Source: Cloeon dipterum (lineage: Eukaryota > Arthropoda > Insecta > Ephemeroptera > Baetidae). From it: a stretch of 64,000 nt of DNA. Within the stretch, counting starts at the first letter, position 1. Each line of letters opens with the position of its first letter. Location of the stretch: contig NC_088790.1 of the NCBI RefSeq assembly GCF_949628265.1, positions 6,700,545 through 6,764,544 on the forward strand, given 5' to 3'. Shown in pieces: positions 10,857 to 22,297 of the stretch. Under the pieces are notes generated by a model. The model saw only the letters and a program-made list of their open reading frames with translations, did not search any database and was not told the origin of the DNA. The position numbers and the translations under genes are program-made.

Positions 10857-12849
10857 ATGAGGGCTTTGGAAACTGTCGCCGCTTGCGTTCTGCTGCTGCA
10901 AGCGACTGCAGTGTGCAAGTACCTTGAAGTTGTGCAGATAGAAGGTAAATTTGTGATACACCAGAGGGAAAATTTTGTATACCATCATTCATATTAAAAG
11001 CCTTTTTGTATGAACAGTTAAATAAATTATAATTTTCAGATAAAAATTACTGGTACGAATTGGGAAAAAGCCGTCTTCAAGATCAATTGAAAAAGACGAT
11101 GAACCTCAATCGAGCTAAAAACGCAATTTTCTTTGTTGGTGATGGAATGGGCCTAACAACGGTGACTGCATCAAGAATTTACAAAGGGCAACTTAACGGT
11201 GAAACAGGAGAGGAAAACTACCATGCATTTGACCTTTTCCCTGACATAGGATTGGTGAAGGTAATAACAATTTTTATTGATTATAATTCACTGCTTATTA
11301 TTCATTTTTAATCACTCCGTCACGTGATAGACTTACAACACTGACAAGCAAGTTCCTGATTCGGCAGGAACCGCGACAGCTATGTTTTGTGGCGTAAAAA
11401 CTAAGTATTACACTGCCGGCATTGACTCCACTCTACCCACGGGGGAATGTGACCCTGAGCTTTACGAAGCAGCCAAAGTCGACTCTTTGCTTAAGTGGGC
11501 TCAAGACGCTGGAAAGCGAACTGGATTAGTAACAACGACCCGAATCACCCACGCAACCCCATCAGCGGCGTACGCGCACATCGCAGAAAGAAACTGGGAG
11601 TGTGATGGCAAGATACCACCTGAATACCAAGGGTGCATGAAAGACATCGCTAGGCAGCTTGTTGAGGAATCGCCAGGCAAAGATATCAATGTATGTCCAA
11701 CGAAACTGACAACGAGTTACTATATAATTAATGTCCATTTTTTGGACTATTTGGTTTGATAGGTTGTTTTCGGAGGTGGTCAGCAGCAATTGGGATTCGC
11801 AATAGGCGATGATGATTCCTGCGAGAGGACTGATGGCCTTAACTTAACTGAAATTTGGGAGAATGATCGCAAAGCGGAGGGAGTCAGTCACCGATTTGTC
11901 ATCAACAGAGGTCAAATGGAGGAGCTTTCAACGGAGGATAAAGTCCTTGGATTGTTCGGGTTTGGTCACATGGCGTATGATCTTGAGAGAGATACCGGAG
12001 CAGACGGGCCACCATCAATCGTGAACATGACGGTCAAAGCCATTCAAATGCTCCAAAGGGGAGAGAACGGATTCATGCTGATAGTAATTGAGGGGTTAAT
12101 ATTAACAATGGCAGCGAGATAAAAAAATTAAATTAGGTCGAGGGCGGAAGGATTGACCATGCCCATCACGACAACTTCGCGAAACTTGCTCTGTCTGAGG
12201 CGGTAAGGTTTGAAGAGGCCATATCTGCGGCTCTGGCAATGACCTCCAGGGATGACACCCTCATAGTCGTAACTGCTGATCACTCGCATTCACTCACAAT
12301 GAATGGTTATCCAAAAAGAGGAAATGATATTCTTGGTGAGACTTTTCACTTTTGCTCTCATTTCTTTAATAATCAATTAACTCTCACTTAGGTTTTGCTC
12401 ACGATGAGCTTGACAAGCCTATCTATGAGACCCTGACATACGCGAACGGTCCAGGATACAACGTGCACCGCAAAAACGGCAGCATCGACTCAGATGAGTA
12501 CCTTTGGAAAGACCTAACCTTGATGGAAGACCGAGATGAGACGCGTTATATGCACTTTGCACCGATTTATGAAGAGACGGAGACCCATGGTGGTGAAGAT
12601 GTTGCAGTATATGCGATAGGTAGGGCAATAATCAAGTGCCAGGAAAAAATAATTACAAAATATTCGTTTTCAGGCCCTCAATCTCATTTGTTCAACGGCG
12701 TTTTTGAACAAAGCTACTTAGCGCACGCTATCTCGTGTATTGGAAAGTTTGGTCCAAACCCCACGCTTTGTAGTAGCGCACCAGTTTCAGCTAAATCAAC
12801 CTCTGTTTTAATCATGGCTTTCCTTTATATTCTGAACCGTCTCATTTAA
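10857..12849 (+). CDS. Membrane-bound alkaline phosphatase, copy D
   Basis: A more conventional member of the array, 530 residues, in seven exons: 10857-10944, 11040-11260, 11331-11690, 11763-12083, 12137-12335, 12392-12619, 12674-12849. The signal peptide ends near the Cys of ATAVCKYLE. Active-site blocks are [17 protein letters not shown] with the nucleophile Ser, [17 protein letters not shown] with the phosphate-binding Arg, [17 protein letters not shown] and THGGEDVA. The last 15 residues are hydrophobic as for GPI attachment. Exon 3 is continuous where B and C have an extra intron, and the loop after FGGG is full length with the [13 protein letters not shown] block. D looks like the least altered gene of the cluster; B and C are its faster-changing relatives. 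The extracellular reaction is phosphate release from monoesters using two Zn and one Mg. Confidence 0.95.
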
Positions 12850-13796
12850 CATGACAATCAAATGTATCTCTCAAAATGTGATTAAAATAATAAGACTCCA
12901 GCTTTAGGCTAACGACTTAATCAAAGGCATTTTTCATGGCACGCACCATTATTTTAAATATTTAGCATCACAATATAAACGTGAAATGACGTTAGAGATG
13001 TCCCAATTTAAAGCTAGAAAAATTGATAAGAGATTAGATTATGAATCTTTCATGATTTCTGATAGATTTGTGAGGCCCTCCACGCCATTAAGGATAATCC
13101 TATTAATTTATGCTCCAGAGATAAACCGATAAAATAACTGACATTATTTAGATTTTCGCTAGCCATGCCAGTCACCGGCAAAATGTTGAGCAGACGCCCC
13201 AGCCGCTGCCACTAAATTAACGCGCCAGAAACTGCTAATTATAGTCTTTTTATCCATCTAACACTCTTCATTTATTTGGTTTTCCAGTTGAGAAAATGCG
13301 CGCCATTAGTATGCCTACCAAGTAAAAATAAGATCATTTACTGATAAGAATTAGTGCCGCCAACCGAGGGCCACTTTTCATTAATTAGATGATAGGAGTT
13401 TGAAATAAATATTAAATGAATCAGATTTAACTGGCAAAAAATTAAGATTTTGATTTCAAATTCAAAGCATAATATAGCTGAAGCCAAAAACCAATAGCGA
13501 GAAAATACTGGTCCCAAGCAGCGCACATTATTTGACCTTTACATTTAACACTAGGAACCATATCCTCATTCCTTAGCTGCCCACTATCTACTACACGACT
13601 AATCATATTATTTCTTGCATGTCAATACATAAATTTATATAATTAAAAAAATGCAGCAAGAAAAGGCATACATTGGTAGCAAAATTATTGAAAAAACGAT
13701 TAATCACCATGAAAAATTATTTGAAAATAAAATGTAAAAAGGGTTACTATCCACTTACCAAGTTTTAATCTTGGTAGCTTTATTGGCATTTCAAAT
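12850..13796. other. Intergenic region between phosphatase D and bleomycin hydrolase
   Basis: AT-rich 3' flanks of two convergent genes. No credible reading frame or repeat was seen. TTTATT near 13779 is a candidate poly(A) signal for the minus-strand gene. Confidence 0.5.
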
Positions 13797-16700
13797 TTAA
13801 ACGGCCAACGTACCCATTGGGTCCCAGGCCGGCAATACAATGGGTTTCTGCTTGAAAATGTCCATCACATCTTGAGGGACGAACTTTTTGTCCACAACCA
13901 CTTCAAACGCGAACTCATCAAACCAGCGTTGCGTCATGAGCAAATAACCTTTCTCGCCAGTGTCTTCGCCCCAGGAGTTCTCGACGCGCCACTTAATTGG
14001 CGTTCCATCGGTCTGGAATTGAAATTGCATGAGAACGCACCCCGGATTGATTTTTTTGACGCTTACATCAGTGGTAACACCAGTGAACACCATTGCATGG
14101 GTCATCATGGAATCTCCATAATTAAGACGATCAGCCTTGTCAAGCACCAAAAACACTTCCTCTCCTATAAGGCTTTTCCAGTCATGCCTGCAGAAGAAAA
14201 TTAATCAGAATAGTGGTAATGACTTGAACAATATTGATAACTCACAGTTCCACGTCGAGCAGCCCAAGTTTGCTATTGGATCTCCTGCCGACATCACAAC
14301 CGAACCAAACTGCTTCGTTATTCTTAATCGATTCGGCAGCTACCTTTGCTAGCAGCTGGACAGGCTGGTTGTTGTAAATTGTGGGACGGCCACCAACCAT
14401 GTTCCCCAGGCAGTCAACGGTGTAGAGGTGGTTATAGGGGTTAGTTGGACGGGGATCCGTAACCAGGCACACCTGCAGCAGCACATAAATTGTTATTTCA
14501 AAGTTATTCTATAATTCACTTAAATTCACCTTGTCTTCCAGGTTGAAAGTTGGTTTTACATGTTGCTCGTAAAACTGCTGAGGCGTGACTGGTCCTATTG
14601 AGTTGTACTTTTTGTTCTTGTCCAGGTACTGCCAGGTAAACTCGCTTGGAGGCACACCAAGGCAGATTGACACAGTACGGTAAATGAATCTGTGAAATGA
14701 CCCAAACGTTATAGGAATAGCGTAATGGCCAACATCTTGAGATTTCATTTAATGCCGCAAAATCTCCTCCAAACCAACATTGCTCTATTATGGTTTCAGC
14801 CCAAAAGCCTATTTTATGAACAAACATAAATATTTTCACTGTTCAAATTTTCATATAAGTTAAAAGCTATGTTTCATAAGCTTGAAAAATTAACAAATCA
14901 GTAGAACATAAACAAAAATTCAGAAGGGAGTAGTTCTTTGATCCTTTTGCGTTTGTATAAATATATTGAATGAATTCTTATGAGTAATAATTATTTATTT
15001 GTAAGGCACTGACGCAATAGAAAATCAAAATATTTTTTTAAAAATCATTCCATTGCAAACGCTTTATGGTCAAATAACTACTCCCTCATGACATAAGTAG
15101 AGAGAAATGTTGTGTTTTATACTTATTCTTTGAACTGATGACAACTTGCTTGAAAATTATTTATTGACGTGAAAATTGAATTATAATTAATATGTTCTCA
15201 AACATTTTTGTGTACTCATGAAATAAGGCTTTGGTCAGGAGTTGAATCTATTGAAGAGCAATAAAAGCTGACGTTTTTTTGCTTAAAGAATTTCCTGCGT
15301 TTCAAATCATCAGAATAAACAAGTATTATTATGAAAAATTAGCCTCTTAAGAAATTTTCAAAAAATTAGTATATTACTTCATTTGCCGTTTGATCGCGGG
15401 CAGAGGGTCTTCGCCCGCTTCAACCAGTGCTCTCAACTCCTTGGCATATTCCCTGAGCTTGGACTTGAGGATTCCGTTAAGACCGTTGCTAGACTCGCAC
15501 GAAAATGATTCGGGGAAGCTTTTCTTTGGCATCAGGCCGTATTTAGAGATGAGGTTGACGACCATGTCCCACTGGCCACCATCGCACGTAGGGTCGCGCA
15601 GCAAGAAGGAAACCAATCTTCCATCGACCGGCTCACCCCGCCTTGCTGTTTCCACAATGGTGTGCAGCACAAAATGGCACCTTTCGATCTATTAAAAAGA
15701 ATTAAATCATCATGATTTTTTTTTTATTGAAAAGCATGATTTTAGTGCTGACGTGTAACCCTAGACTCAAACAATTCAGTAAAGCCACTTAAAGAAGCCC
15801 CAAAATTCCTCTTTTATTGTGAAACATTAATACACAAATTCACGTACTTCACACTACTTGTCTTCATTAAATTTTTTACAATCCAGAGAGTTTTGAAATC
15901 TTTCAAGATAAAATTACCTTATCGAAGAAGAAGAGATGTCCTTGACTGAACTCAAATTCTTCAATGTTCATGGCCTTGGCAAATGTAATGCGAATTACAT
16001 TGAGTGTGGCATAAAGCCAGCACCGGCCAGAATTCTTTTGGTTGGTCATCGGCTTGATTTCGGCATCCACTTTGTACTCGAAAACATGTTGCAAAACCTC
16101 TTGCAACCGCTTCCTGGAGATGCTCGCCTCATGAACGTTAATCCGGGTGCAAGCATTTTGGGCTACCCTATTTATGGCCTGTGAGGTAAAATCCTCATTC
16201 CAATTACTCAGCTGCTCAAAAGTGATCCCTAGAACCAAAGAAAAAATGCTTATTGTTAGCAATGCTGTAAATTGAGATAAATATAGAGATTTCAATCTAA
16301 AGAAACCTTATTTACATAAAAATCCATTTAATTGGTTCAAAAGAGTATGCCGAGGATGTTTTCAGTGTTGTACAAGTAAGCAGTCTGTGCAAATATTTAA
16401 ATTAAGATAACTTCTTGATTTTCTAATTTACAACAGGGCTTCTGCACACCCATGAGTAAATAAAAAACCCGTTTGAATAGATAACAGAACATATATTATG
16501 TTTAATTATGTTAACTAGGTCAGGCACTTGTTGTGCCACAAGAGCATTGACACAGATGGAGATGATGCAGAAAAGGATTAAGGAAAACAAGTTTCTGCTG
16601 CACTGGCCCTTTTTGATATCAATAATTAATTTATAACTGTATTGCGATATTTTCTTCGAGTGTCCTCCATTAAACATAATATTTCAATTATCTTTGTTAA

Positions 16701-17096
16701 AAAGGCTGTAAAGCTGACGTTTGAAATATTGCCACACGTTCAGCTGTGTAATTGTCAAGGGCGTGGAATCCAAGTCTTTAGTCTTATCATGTAGCAATAC
16801 GTCAGGAAGTGATAAATTTTTGTGAAACTACACAAATATCGCTGGGTGTCTTAGTGAATAAATTACAGATGCTATTCGAGATTCAAGCGGTTTTGTTCGA
16901 TTAGGCAGATTTTATGATGAGGCGGGGGCTGTTATTAAACTCTCGTGCGTACAAACTCTATGTTTAAAAATGAAACTCAAAATTGTTTGAAAGTCTAGCC
17001 TGTAAACTGGAAAGTACGTGCGCATAACCACAGTCAGAAATGTTTGATAAAACGGGATCAATTATAAAGTGTGTACTCACCCTCATCACTCGCCAT
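13797..17096 (-). CDS. BLMH: Bleomycin hydrolase (cytosolic cysteine aminopeptidase, C1 family)
   Basis: Homologue of bleomycin hydrolase, a hexameric cytosolic cysteine aminopeptidase that trims peptides and inactivates homocysteine thiolactone and bleomycin. Exons on the minus strand: 17096-17081, 16228-15918, 15688-15378, 14689-14530, 14472-14246, 14187-13797; 471 residues against about 455 in human. The catalytic triad is visible: Cys in TNQKNSGRCWLYA, His in MTHAMVFTG, Asn in VENSWGED. Other family blocks are FFFDKIERC, SICLGVPP, FTWQYLDK, CLVTDPRP, VGGRPTIYNNQP and AVWFGCDVG, and the C-terminal LPAWDPMGT that reaches into the active site. The first coding exon is only 16 nt (MASDE plus one base) and splices in phase to GITFEQLSNW. 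A longer frame reading into intron 1 was rejected as the main start. Two DREF-type sites stand upstream. Confidence 0.93.
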
Positions 17097-18386
17097 GATT
17101 GTTTTCTCTCGCTCTCTCTCCTAACACTCCTATGGCTTCTTGTTAGTGGTAACGGGAGATGGGGGCTGGATGGGAGTAACCGGACAAGAACAATATCGAT
17201 ATAATTCAGCAAAATATATATCGATATTTTTGTGCTACTTCCCCTCCCCCTCAAGAGTTCACGTGCAGACACTTTAAAATGCGCTAAAGGCGGTACAAGA
17301 ATTGTTAATAATAAATCATTTAAAAAGCATTATGGACCTACTCCGAAATCATAGAGGATGTTTGTGAAATCTTTATGTTCATTTTCCTACTAAGAATTAA
17401 ATAAGTAGTATTTTAGCTAATTTAAACCATGGGGTTAATTATTATAAAATGTATTTATATTTTATTGAACTCTACTGAAATTTAGATTTTTGCAACGCAG
17501 CATTTTTAATAGCTTTAGAATTGTTTGTTTGACAATACACGCGTCATTTTCCAACAAGATAATAATAAATAGATAGATACCGAGAAAATCACATTAAATT
17601 TATCAGAAACAAAAAATAGTCTTGAGAGCTAATTGCTGTATCGCAGAACATATGTCTCAAGTCTCAACGCTCATGGACAGATAAATACATTTTGTAGATT
17701 CATCTTCAACGATTTCCATCGTCAATATTTAATTCCTCGTCTGAACACAATGACCAATAATTTTTGAGCCACGACCGGTCATGACATTAAAAAGTTCAAA
17801 TTAAAAACCAGTGCTTTCAAAACTTTTGAAAGGATTATTTATATATTTAGGTCTCTATTAAATGCACTTGACTCTTGACTTGTGAAGAACTAGTTTTTAC
17901 TTGCACCCTTTGAAGTGAGCAGCGAAAAGTGGTAACATCATCGACTACAAACTAAATTTCTGTTAGAAATTTTAACAAAACTTAACATTTTTTGTTCAAT
18001 TCACTATTCGCCATCAAATTCTGACTAACGGCTTAAGTGTAACGCAGTGAAATGAAATCTGAGACTGAATTATGCAATTCTAGTGATTAGTGAAATTAAT
18101 AAAAAAAAGATAACAAAACATAATTGGATAATAGACAAAGAGGATAAGGATTTTTACATCATGAGATAATGGTTTTGTTATCCCTCAATTAGTTTTATTA
18201 TTATCAAAAAGCTAACAGAAAGTAGTTGAGTGTTTTAAGGTATTGTTATCTTATATTTATGAATTTATTTTTTGTGAATTTAAAGTATTGCTGCTTTTGG
18301 AAATGTACCAGCATTGACATTGCCACAAAACTGACTGAATGAAGGACACATTCGTGGTGGCAGTATAAGTGAAAAATGCAGCAAAA
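17097..18386. other. Bleomycin hydrolase promoter and KDSR 3' flank
   Basis: No gene seen. Near 17105 a CT-rich tract and then two TATCGATA octamers mark the bleomycin hydrolase promoter. The remainder to 18386 is AT-rich with no recognisable repeat. Confidence 0.5.
17194..17226. promoter_or_regulatory. Pair of DREF-type sites (TATCGATA)
   Basis: Perfect 8-bp palindromes TATCGATA at 17194-17201 and 17219-17226, 98 and 123 bp from the bleomycin hydrolase ATG. This octamer is the DNA replication-related element bound by DREF in insects, typical of housekeeping promoters without a TATA box. Spacing of 25 bp puts both on similar helix faces. Confidence 0.65.
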
Positions 18387-19920
18387 TCACTTTAGCTTTT
18401 CTTTTTTGTTTTTGCAGTCGGTAACAATCCTATCCATTTTGTCAAGTATGTAAACAGCAAAGAGACGGAGAAACCCAATGGAGAAGAACTGTAAAAATTC
18501 AATTATCATTGAATGCCATTTATGTTGAGCAGAGCAAGTTACCTGAAGGAAAGCCTCAAGTGCAGTGAATGGTGGAGTGAATCCAGCACAAATATACGAG
18601 GCTAGCGCACATTCCAAACCAACAGTGCTGTAGAATTTTCCATCCTAAAATTACAAACTGTATTAAGCTAGTCGTGATTTTCTCATGAAAACTTACCAAA
18701 GCATCATCAAGCATTTTAGTAGCCACAACTTCAGGCGTTGAAAATCCAGCCTCCTCAGACACTAGACGGCATTCCTCAGGCTTATGTTTCTGTTCTTCGG
18801 CAAAACCAGGTGTGTCTGTGTCTGGAGGGAGAGCCAAAGTGACAGTAACGCCGTACGGTTTCGCCTATCGAACAGAGTTAGAGTTCGATTTTCCTAAACC
18901 CGAGCAACAAAATCACCTCCATGCGGAGAGCCTCTGCAAATCCTCTGACTGCAAACTTAGTTGCGCTGTATCCGCAAAAGCCATACACTCCAATCAAAGC
19001 TGCTTGGGAGGCGACAACGATCACTTTTCCTTCGCCTCTCTCCTTCATACCAGTGATCACCGCTTTTGTAGGTAGAATTGTGCCCAACACATTCAAGTTT
19101 GTGACATACTAATCAAAAGAGATATAATTATTTAAATTATGGGTAAAGTCAAGTATGGTGACGACACCTTAATATCATCATCCTTCAGGTCTTCAAGTTT
19201 CCCACAGAGAGAAGTCCCAGCACAATTCACAAGCATGAAAATAGGTCCGTTTTCTTCCTCTGCAGATTTTATATTTTTCTGTATCTCTTCAAAGTTCCCA
19301 CTCAAATCCACTAGAACGTAAAATGTGAATTATTGGGAGACATTATTTATTTCAAGCTTAAAATCATACTTGAGAGACAGGCAACCTTTTGATCAGGTCC
19401 TTTTACAGCCTTTTGTACGTCAGTAGCAGCAGCTTGTAGATTATTCATGTTTCTGGCAACTAGAGTGATGTTTGCACCTCGTTTTGCAGCTTCTATGGCA
19501 AAACTTCTTCCTATTCCAAGCGAGCCTCCCGTGATCTATGAGAATAAAAACATAATCTTGAGTATGTAATGTATTAACTATTGATATTTATTCACCAAAT
19601 TGGTGTTTGGTTATTATTATTTTTTTTATGATTTCAAAATAAAATTAAAAATTTTCCTGACCTCCACACATGTATATTATAAGAATGCCAGCGAAGAGAC
19701 TTTATTTTTAGAATAAAAAATCCCAGTCTCATTGGATGCGGCTGAACTTCGTGTAAATTATGCACTTTAAGAGTTCAACTTAATGTATGATACGTACCAA
19801 AATATGATTTCCGTTCAGTGACGGTCTGCTCTTGCGTTTCACGAAATGTGATATTAACATCAGAGCGAAGCCGGCTATTACGCCCAGTCCAACGTTTTGC
19901 AGAGACAAGCAACAAAGCAT
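18387..19920 (-). CDS. KDSR: 3-ketodihydrosphingosine reductase (short-chain dehydrogenase)
   Basis: ER-membrane short-chain dehydrogenase that reduces 3-ketodihydrosphingosine to dihydrosphingosine with NADPH, the second step of sphingolipid synthesis. Exons: 19920-19798, 19535-19370, 19310-19168, 19108-18917, 18864-18697, 18644-18543, 18488-18387; 331 residues, matching about 332 in human. Visible elements are an N-terminal membrane segment (VGLGVIAGFALMLISHF), the nucleotide motif ITGGSLGIG, NCAG, the catalytic Ser in VVASQAA, YSATK with Tyr and Lys, and the family-specific PPDTDTPGF. Two hydrophobic stretches follow near the C-terminus. The last five residues KEKLK fit the KxKxx ER-retrieval signal. 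The gene is divergent from RFC4 with 686 bp between start codons. Confidence 0.93.
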
Positions 19921-20438
19921 CTTGACTGTTTAAGTGCAGATGCCGAGTAGTAAAATGAAATTATGTATGTATTCTTATGATTCTTATTGGGATTTGAAAG
20001 TAAACGGAAGTGCCACACAGTCATCAACCGACAGTCCTGTGTTACTATGAAATTTGAATCGAAATTTAGATTCTTATCTAAAGTGTCAGGTGAATACCAC
20101 GCCCCATTCACTTTCAATTTCGGTGATTGGTGTGTTGATTTGATTGGCTGGATTTTACATGTTTCGATTTGCTAGAGGTAAGATAAGAAACCGGTTAAAT
20201 AAAATTCAATTTTATAATTTCAGCTGTTGTTTTGTACTTTACAAAAAAAGTCGCAACTGATTGCAAGCAATGTAGCTTTTTGTTCAAAATAAACAAATTT
20301 GTAGCATTTTTTGTAAATATCTCCTCATTATACCATTTTCTGCGGGATCCCATTTTTTAAAATAACCGGTAACAGTATTATTTTGATATTATCCAAAACT
20401 ATTACCGGCTTGGCCAGCCTTGCTGGTTTCGGCTGGTC

Positions 20439-20450
20439 TTTGCCGCCAAA
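20439..20450. promoter_or_regulatory. E2F-like site 1 of RFC4
   Basis: TTTGCCGCCAAA contains TTTGGCGG on the minus strand, close to the E2F consensus TTTSSCGC. It lies 157-168 bp before the RFC4 ATG. RFC subunits are classic E2F targets. Confidence 0.45.
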
Positions 20451-20589
20451 GAATCACAACAAAAACATTATTGAGTTTGTTAGCCAATTTTGCTCACAAT
20501 CCGTTCCGCACTTTTACGTCACTTTAATCATCACTAACAAAAATTACTTGGACACATAAATATCTCATTTTCGCTCTTAACCTCGTATT

Positions 20590-20598
20590 CCGCCAAAA
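20590..20598. promoter_or_regulatory. E2F-like site 2 of RFC4
   Basis: CCGCCAAAA, again TTTTGGCGG on the minus strand, ends 8 bp before the RFC4 start codon, so it must lie at or just below the transcript start. Confidence 0.45.
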
Positions 20599-20606
20599 TT
20601 TAGAAT

Positions 20607-22297
20607 ATGGAAGGCTTTTTAAAGACTGGAAAGCTTGGATCTAATGCAGGCTCTTCTGGAAAAAGCAGAGCCAAAGCAGATGCTGACGAGAGGAGGTCCA
20701 AGGCGCCTTGGGTAGAAAAATAGTAAGATTGTTTATATACATATTATGATACATACATCTATAATGAAATACGTATTATGTATATGGTGTTATCTCAATT
20801 TCTCTGTACTTTTTCCACAGTCGACCAAAAACCGTGGAGGAAGTTGTCGCTCAGCCAGAGGTTGTGTCTGTGTTGCAACAAGTTTTGTCAAAGGGTGCTG
20901 ATCTTCCCAACCTTTTACTCTATGGCCCACCCGGTACTGGCAAAACAAGTACGATTATGGCAGCAGCAAGACAATTATTTGGTAGTTTATATAAAGAGAG
21001 GCAAGCTCGTGATTTGAATTTTATATATGTATATCTTACAATTTTGTATTTTTCTCAAGGGTTTTGGAGCTGAATGCCTCTGATGAAAGAGGCATCCAGG
21101 TCATCAGGGAGAAGGTCAAGCAATTTGCTCAGTTGGCAGCCAGTTCTGAAAGACCAGAGTAAGCCACTTTGTTTAATCACAATCGAAAAAACATAAATTT
21201 AACGTGCGTATTTCAGTGGCAAAAAATGCCCAGGATTCAAAATTGTTATTCTGGACGAAGCTGACTCAATGACCAAACAAGCACAATCTGCACTTCGTCG
21301 CACAATGGAGAGAGAATCCAAAAGCACAAGATTTTGTCTTGTCTGCAACTATGTCTCAAGGATCATCGAGCCCATCACTTCCAGATGTGCCAAATTCCGC
21401 TTCAAGCCTCTGAGTAATTAACGCTAAAATATTTAGGACATCCATATTTTGAGAAAAACTGACTTCATCCTCGTTACTTCAAAACTACCTCCTTCTTTAT
21501 TTTTCCGACAAGTTTCGGCGTCACAGGAGCACCCTATTTCATAATTAAACATCTGCTGCTTGCTAGTGTTGGATACAGATTTGTCTTTCCACAAAATAGG
21601 AAGCTACTGTGACGCCAAAACTTGTTGAAAGAATAAAGATAAGAGTTTTTTAAGCAACAAGTATGACTGTTTCTGTGGTAATATGGAACAGTCAACCTTG
21701 AGTATTGACAACCTTAACTAAGATTTAGGACTTCCTAAATTAATTAAACATTGTCTCCGCAGGCAAGGAGCAACTGATTGGGCGTCTGGAAATGATCGCC
21801 AAAGAAGAAGGGGTAGCAGTTGGCGACGGTGCGATTGAAGCTGTCATCACCACGTCAGGTGGTGATCTTCGAAGGGCGATCACCTGCTTGCAGTCTTGCT
21901 CCCGACTGAAAAACAAGGGACTGCCTGTGGAAAAGGGAGAGGTTGTTGAATTAATGGGAGTTGTCCCGGGCAACTGGATCCATAAGCTCTTGGAGGTCAC
22001 GGCGACGAAAAATTACGACAAGGTGGACGCCTTTGTAAACAACATTCTCTTAGAGGCGTACTCAGCCTCACAGATCATGCTGCAACTGCACGATCGCATT
22101 CTCGACAAAGACGACTTGAATGACGAGTCGAAGGCAGTTGTTTGCGAAAAAATTGCTGTAAGACGCCGGAATGAACTAAAAAAAATAGCAATTAACTTTT
22201 GGAAATTCCACAGATTTGCATGGCTGCGCTTGAGAGAGGAGCTGATGAGTACCTGCAGTTGATGGCACTGGTGTGCACAATGATGTATGTTTTTTAA
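20607..22297 (+). CDS. RFC4: Replication factor C subunit 4 (clamp loader ATPase)
   Basis: AAA+ subunit of the pentameric RFC complex that loads PCNA on primed DNA. Exons: 20607-20722, 20821-21000, 21060-21158, 21217-21413, 21763-22157, 22214-22297; 356 residues, near the 363 of human RFC4. Visible motifs are [10 protein letters not shown], Walker [18 protein letters not shown], Walker B ILDEAD, the arginine-finger block TSRCAKFRF, and [13 protein letters not shown]. The start [11 protein letters not shown] resembles other RFC4 N-termini. Intron 2 (21001-21059) begins with GC, not GT; the family block [12 protein letters not shown] requires it. Intron 4 carries a foldback repeat. The last exon ends MMYVF and overlaps a good donor (GTATGT at 22286), so a further 3' exon giving a longer tail cannot be excluded. 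Confidence 0.93.
21492..21640. repeat. Foldback inverted repeat in RFC4 intron 4
   Basis: Two arms of about 46 bp (21494-21540 and 21593-21640) are imperfect reverse complements. The core GGCGTCACAG / CTGTGACGCC and the outer CTTTATT / AATAAAG match, with about 80 percent agreement by eye, around a 50-bp centre. It looks like a small foldback MITE. I could not define a target-site duplication. Confidence 0.6.

Larger units (their letters stand above)
19921..20606. promoter_or_regulatory. Shared divergent promoter region of KDSR and RFC4
   Basis: 686 bp between two start codons on opposite strands. On the KDSR side are two CCAAT boxes on the minus strand (ATTGG at 20126-20130 and 20143-20147). 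In the middle is a perfect AACCGGTT at 20189-20196, the Grainyhead/CP2 consensus. On the RFC4 side are two E2F-like sites. No TATA box was seen near either start. Confidence 0.55.

Noticed and set aside
16229-16295. In-frame upstream start of bleomycin hydrolase giving a signal-peptide-like leader (MKSLYLSQFTALLTISIF)
   Set aside because: The sequence is the 3' end of intron 1 with a strong pyrimidine tract and TAG acceptor at 16229-16231. The 16-nt exon MASDE joins in phase and has a promoter with DREF sites. The hydrophobic look is what T-rich intron DNA gives when translated.
20982-20983. GT donor after TTATTTG in RFC4
   Set aside because: Using it shifts the frame; the GC donor at 21001 preserves the family sequence and gives a 59-bp intron.
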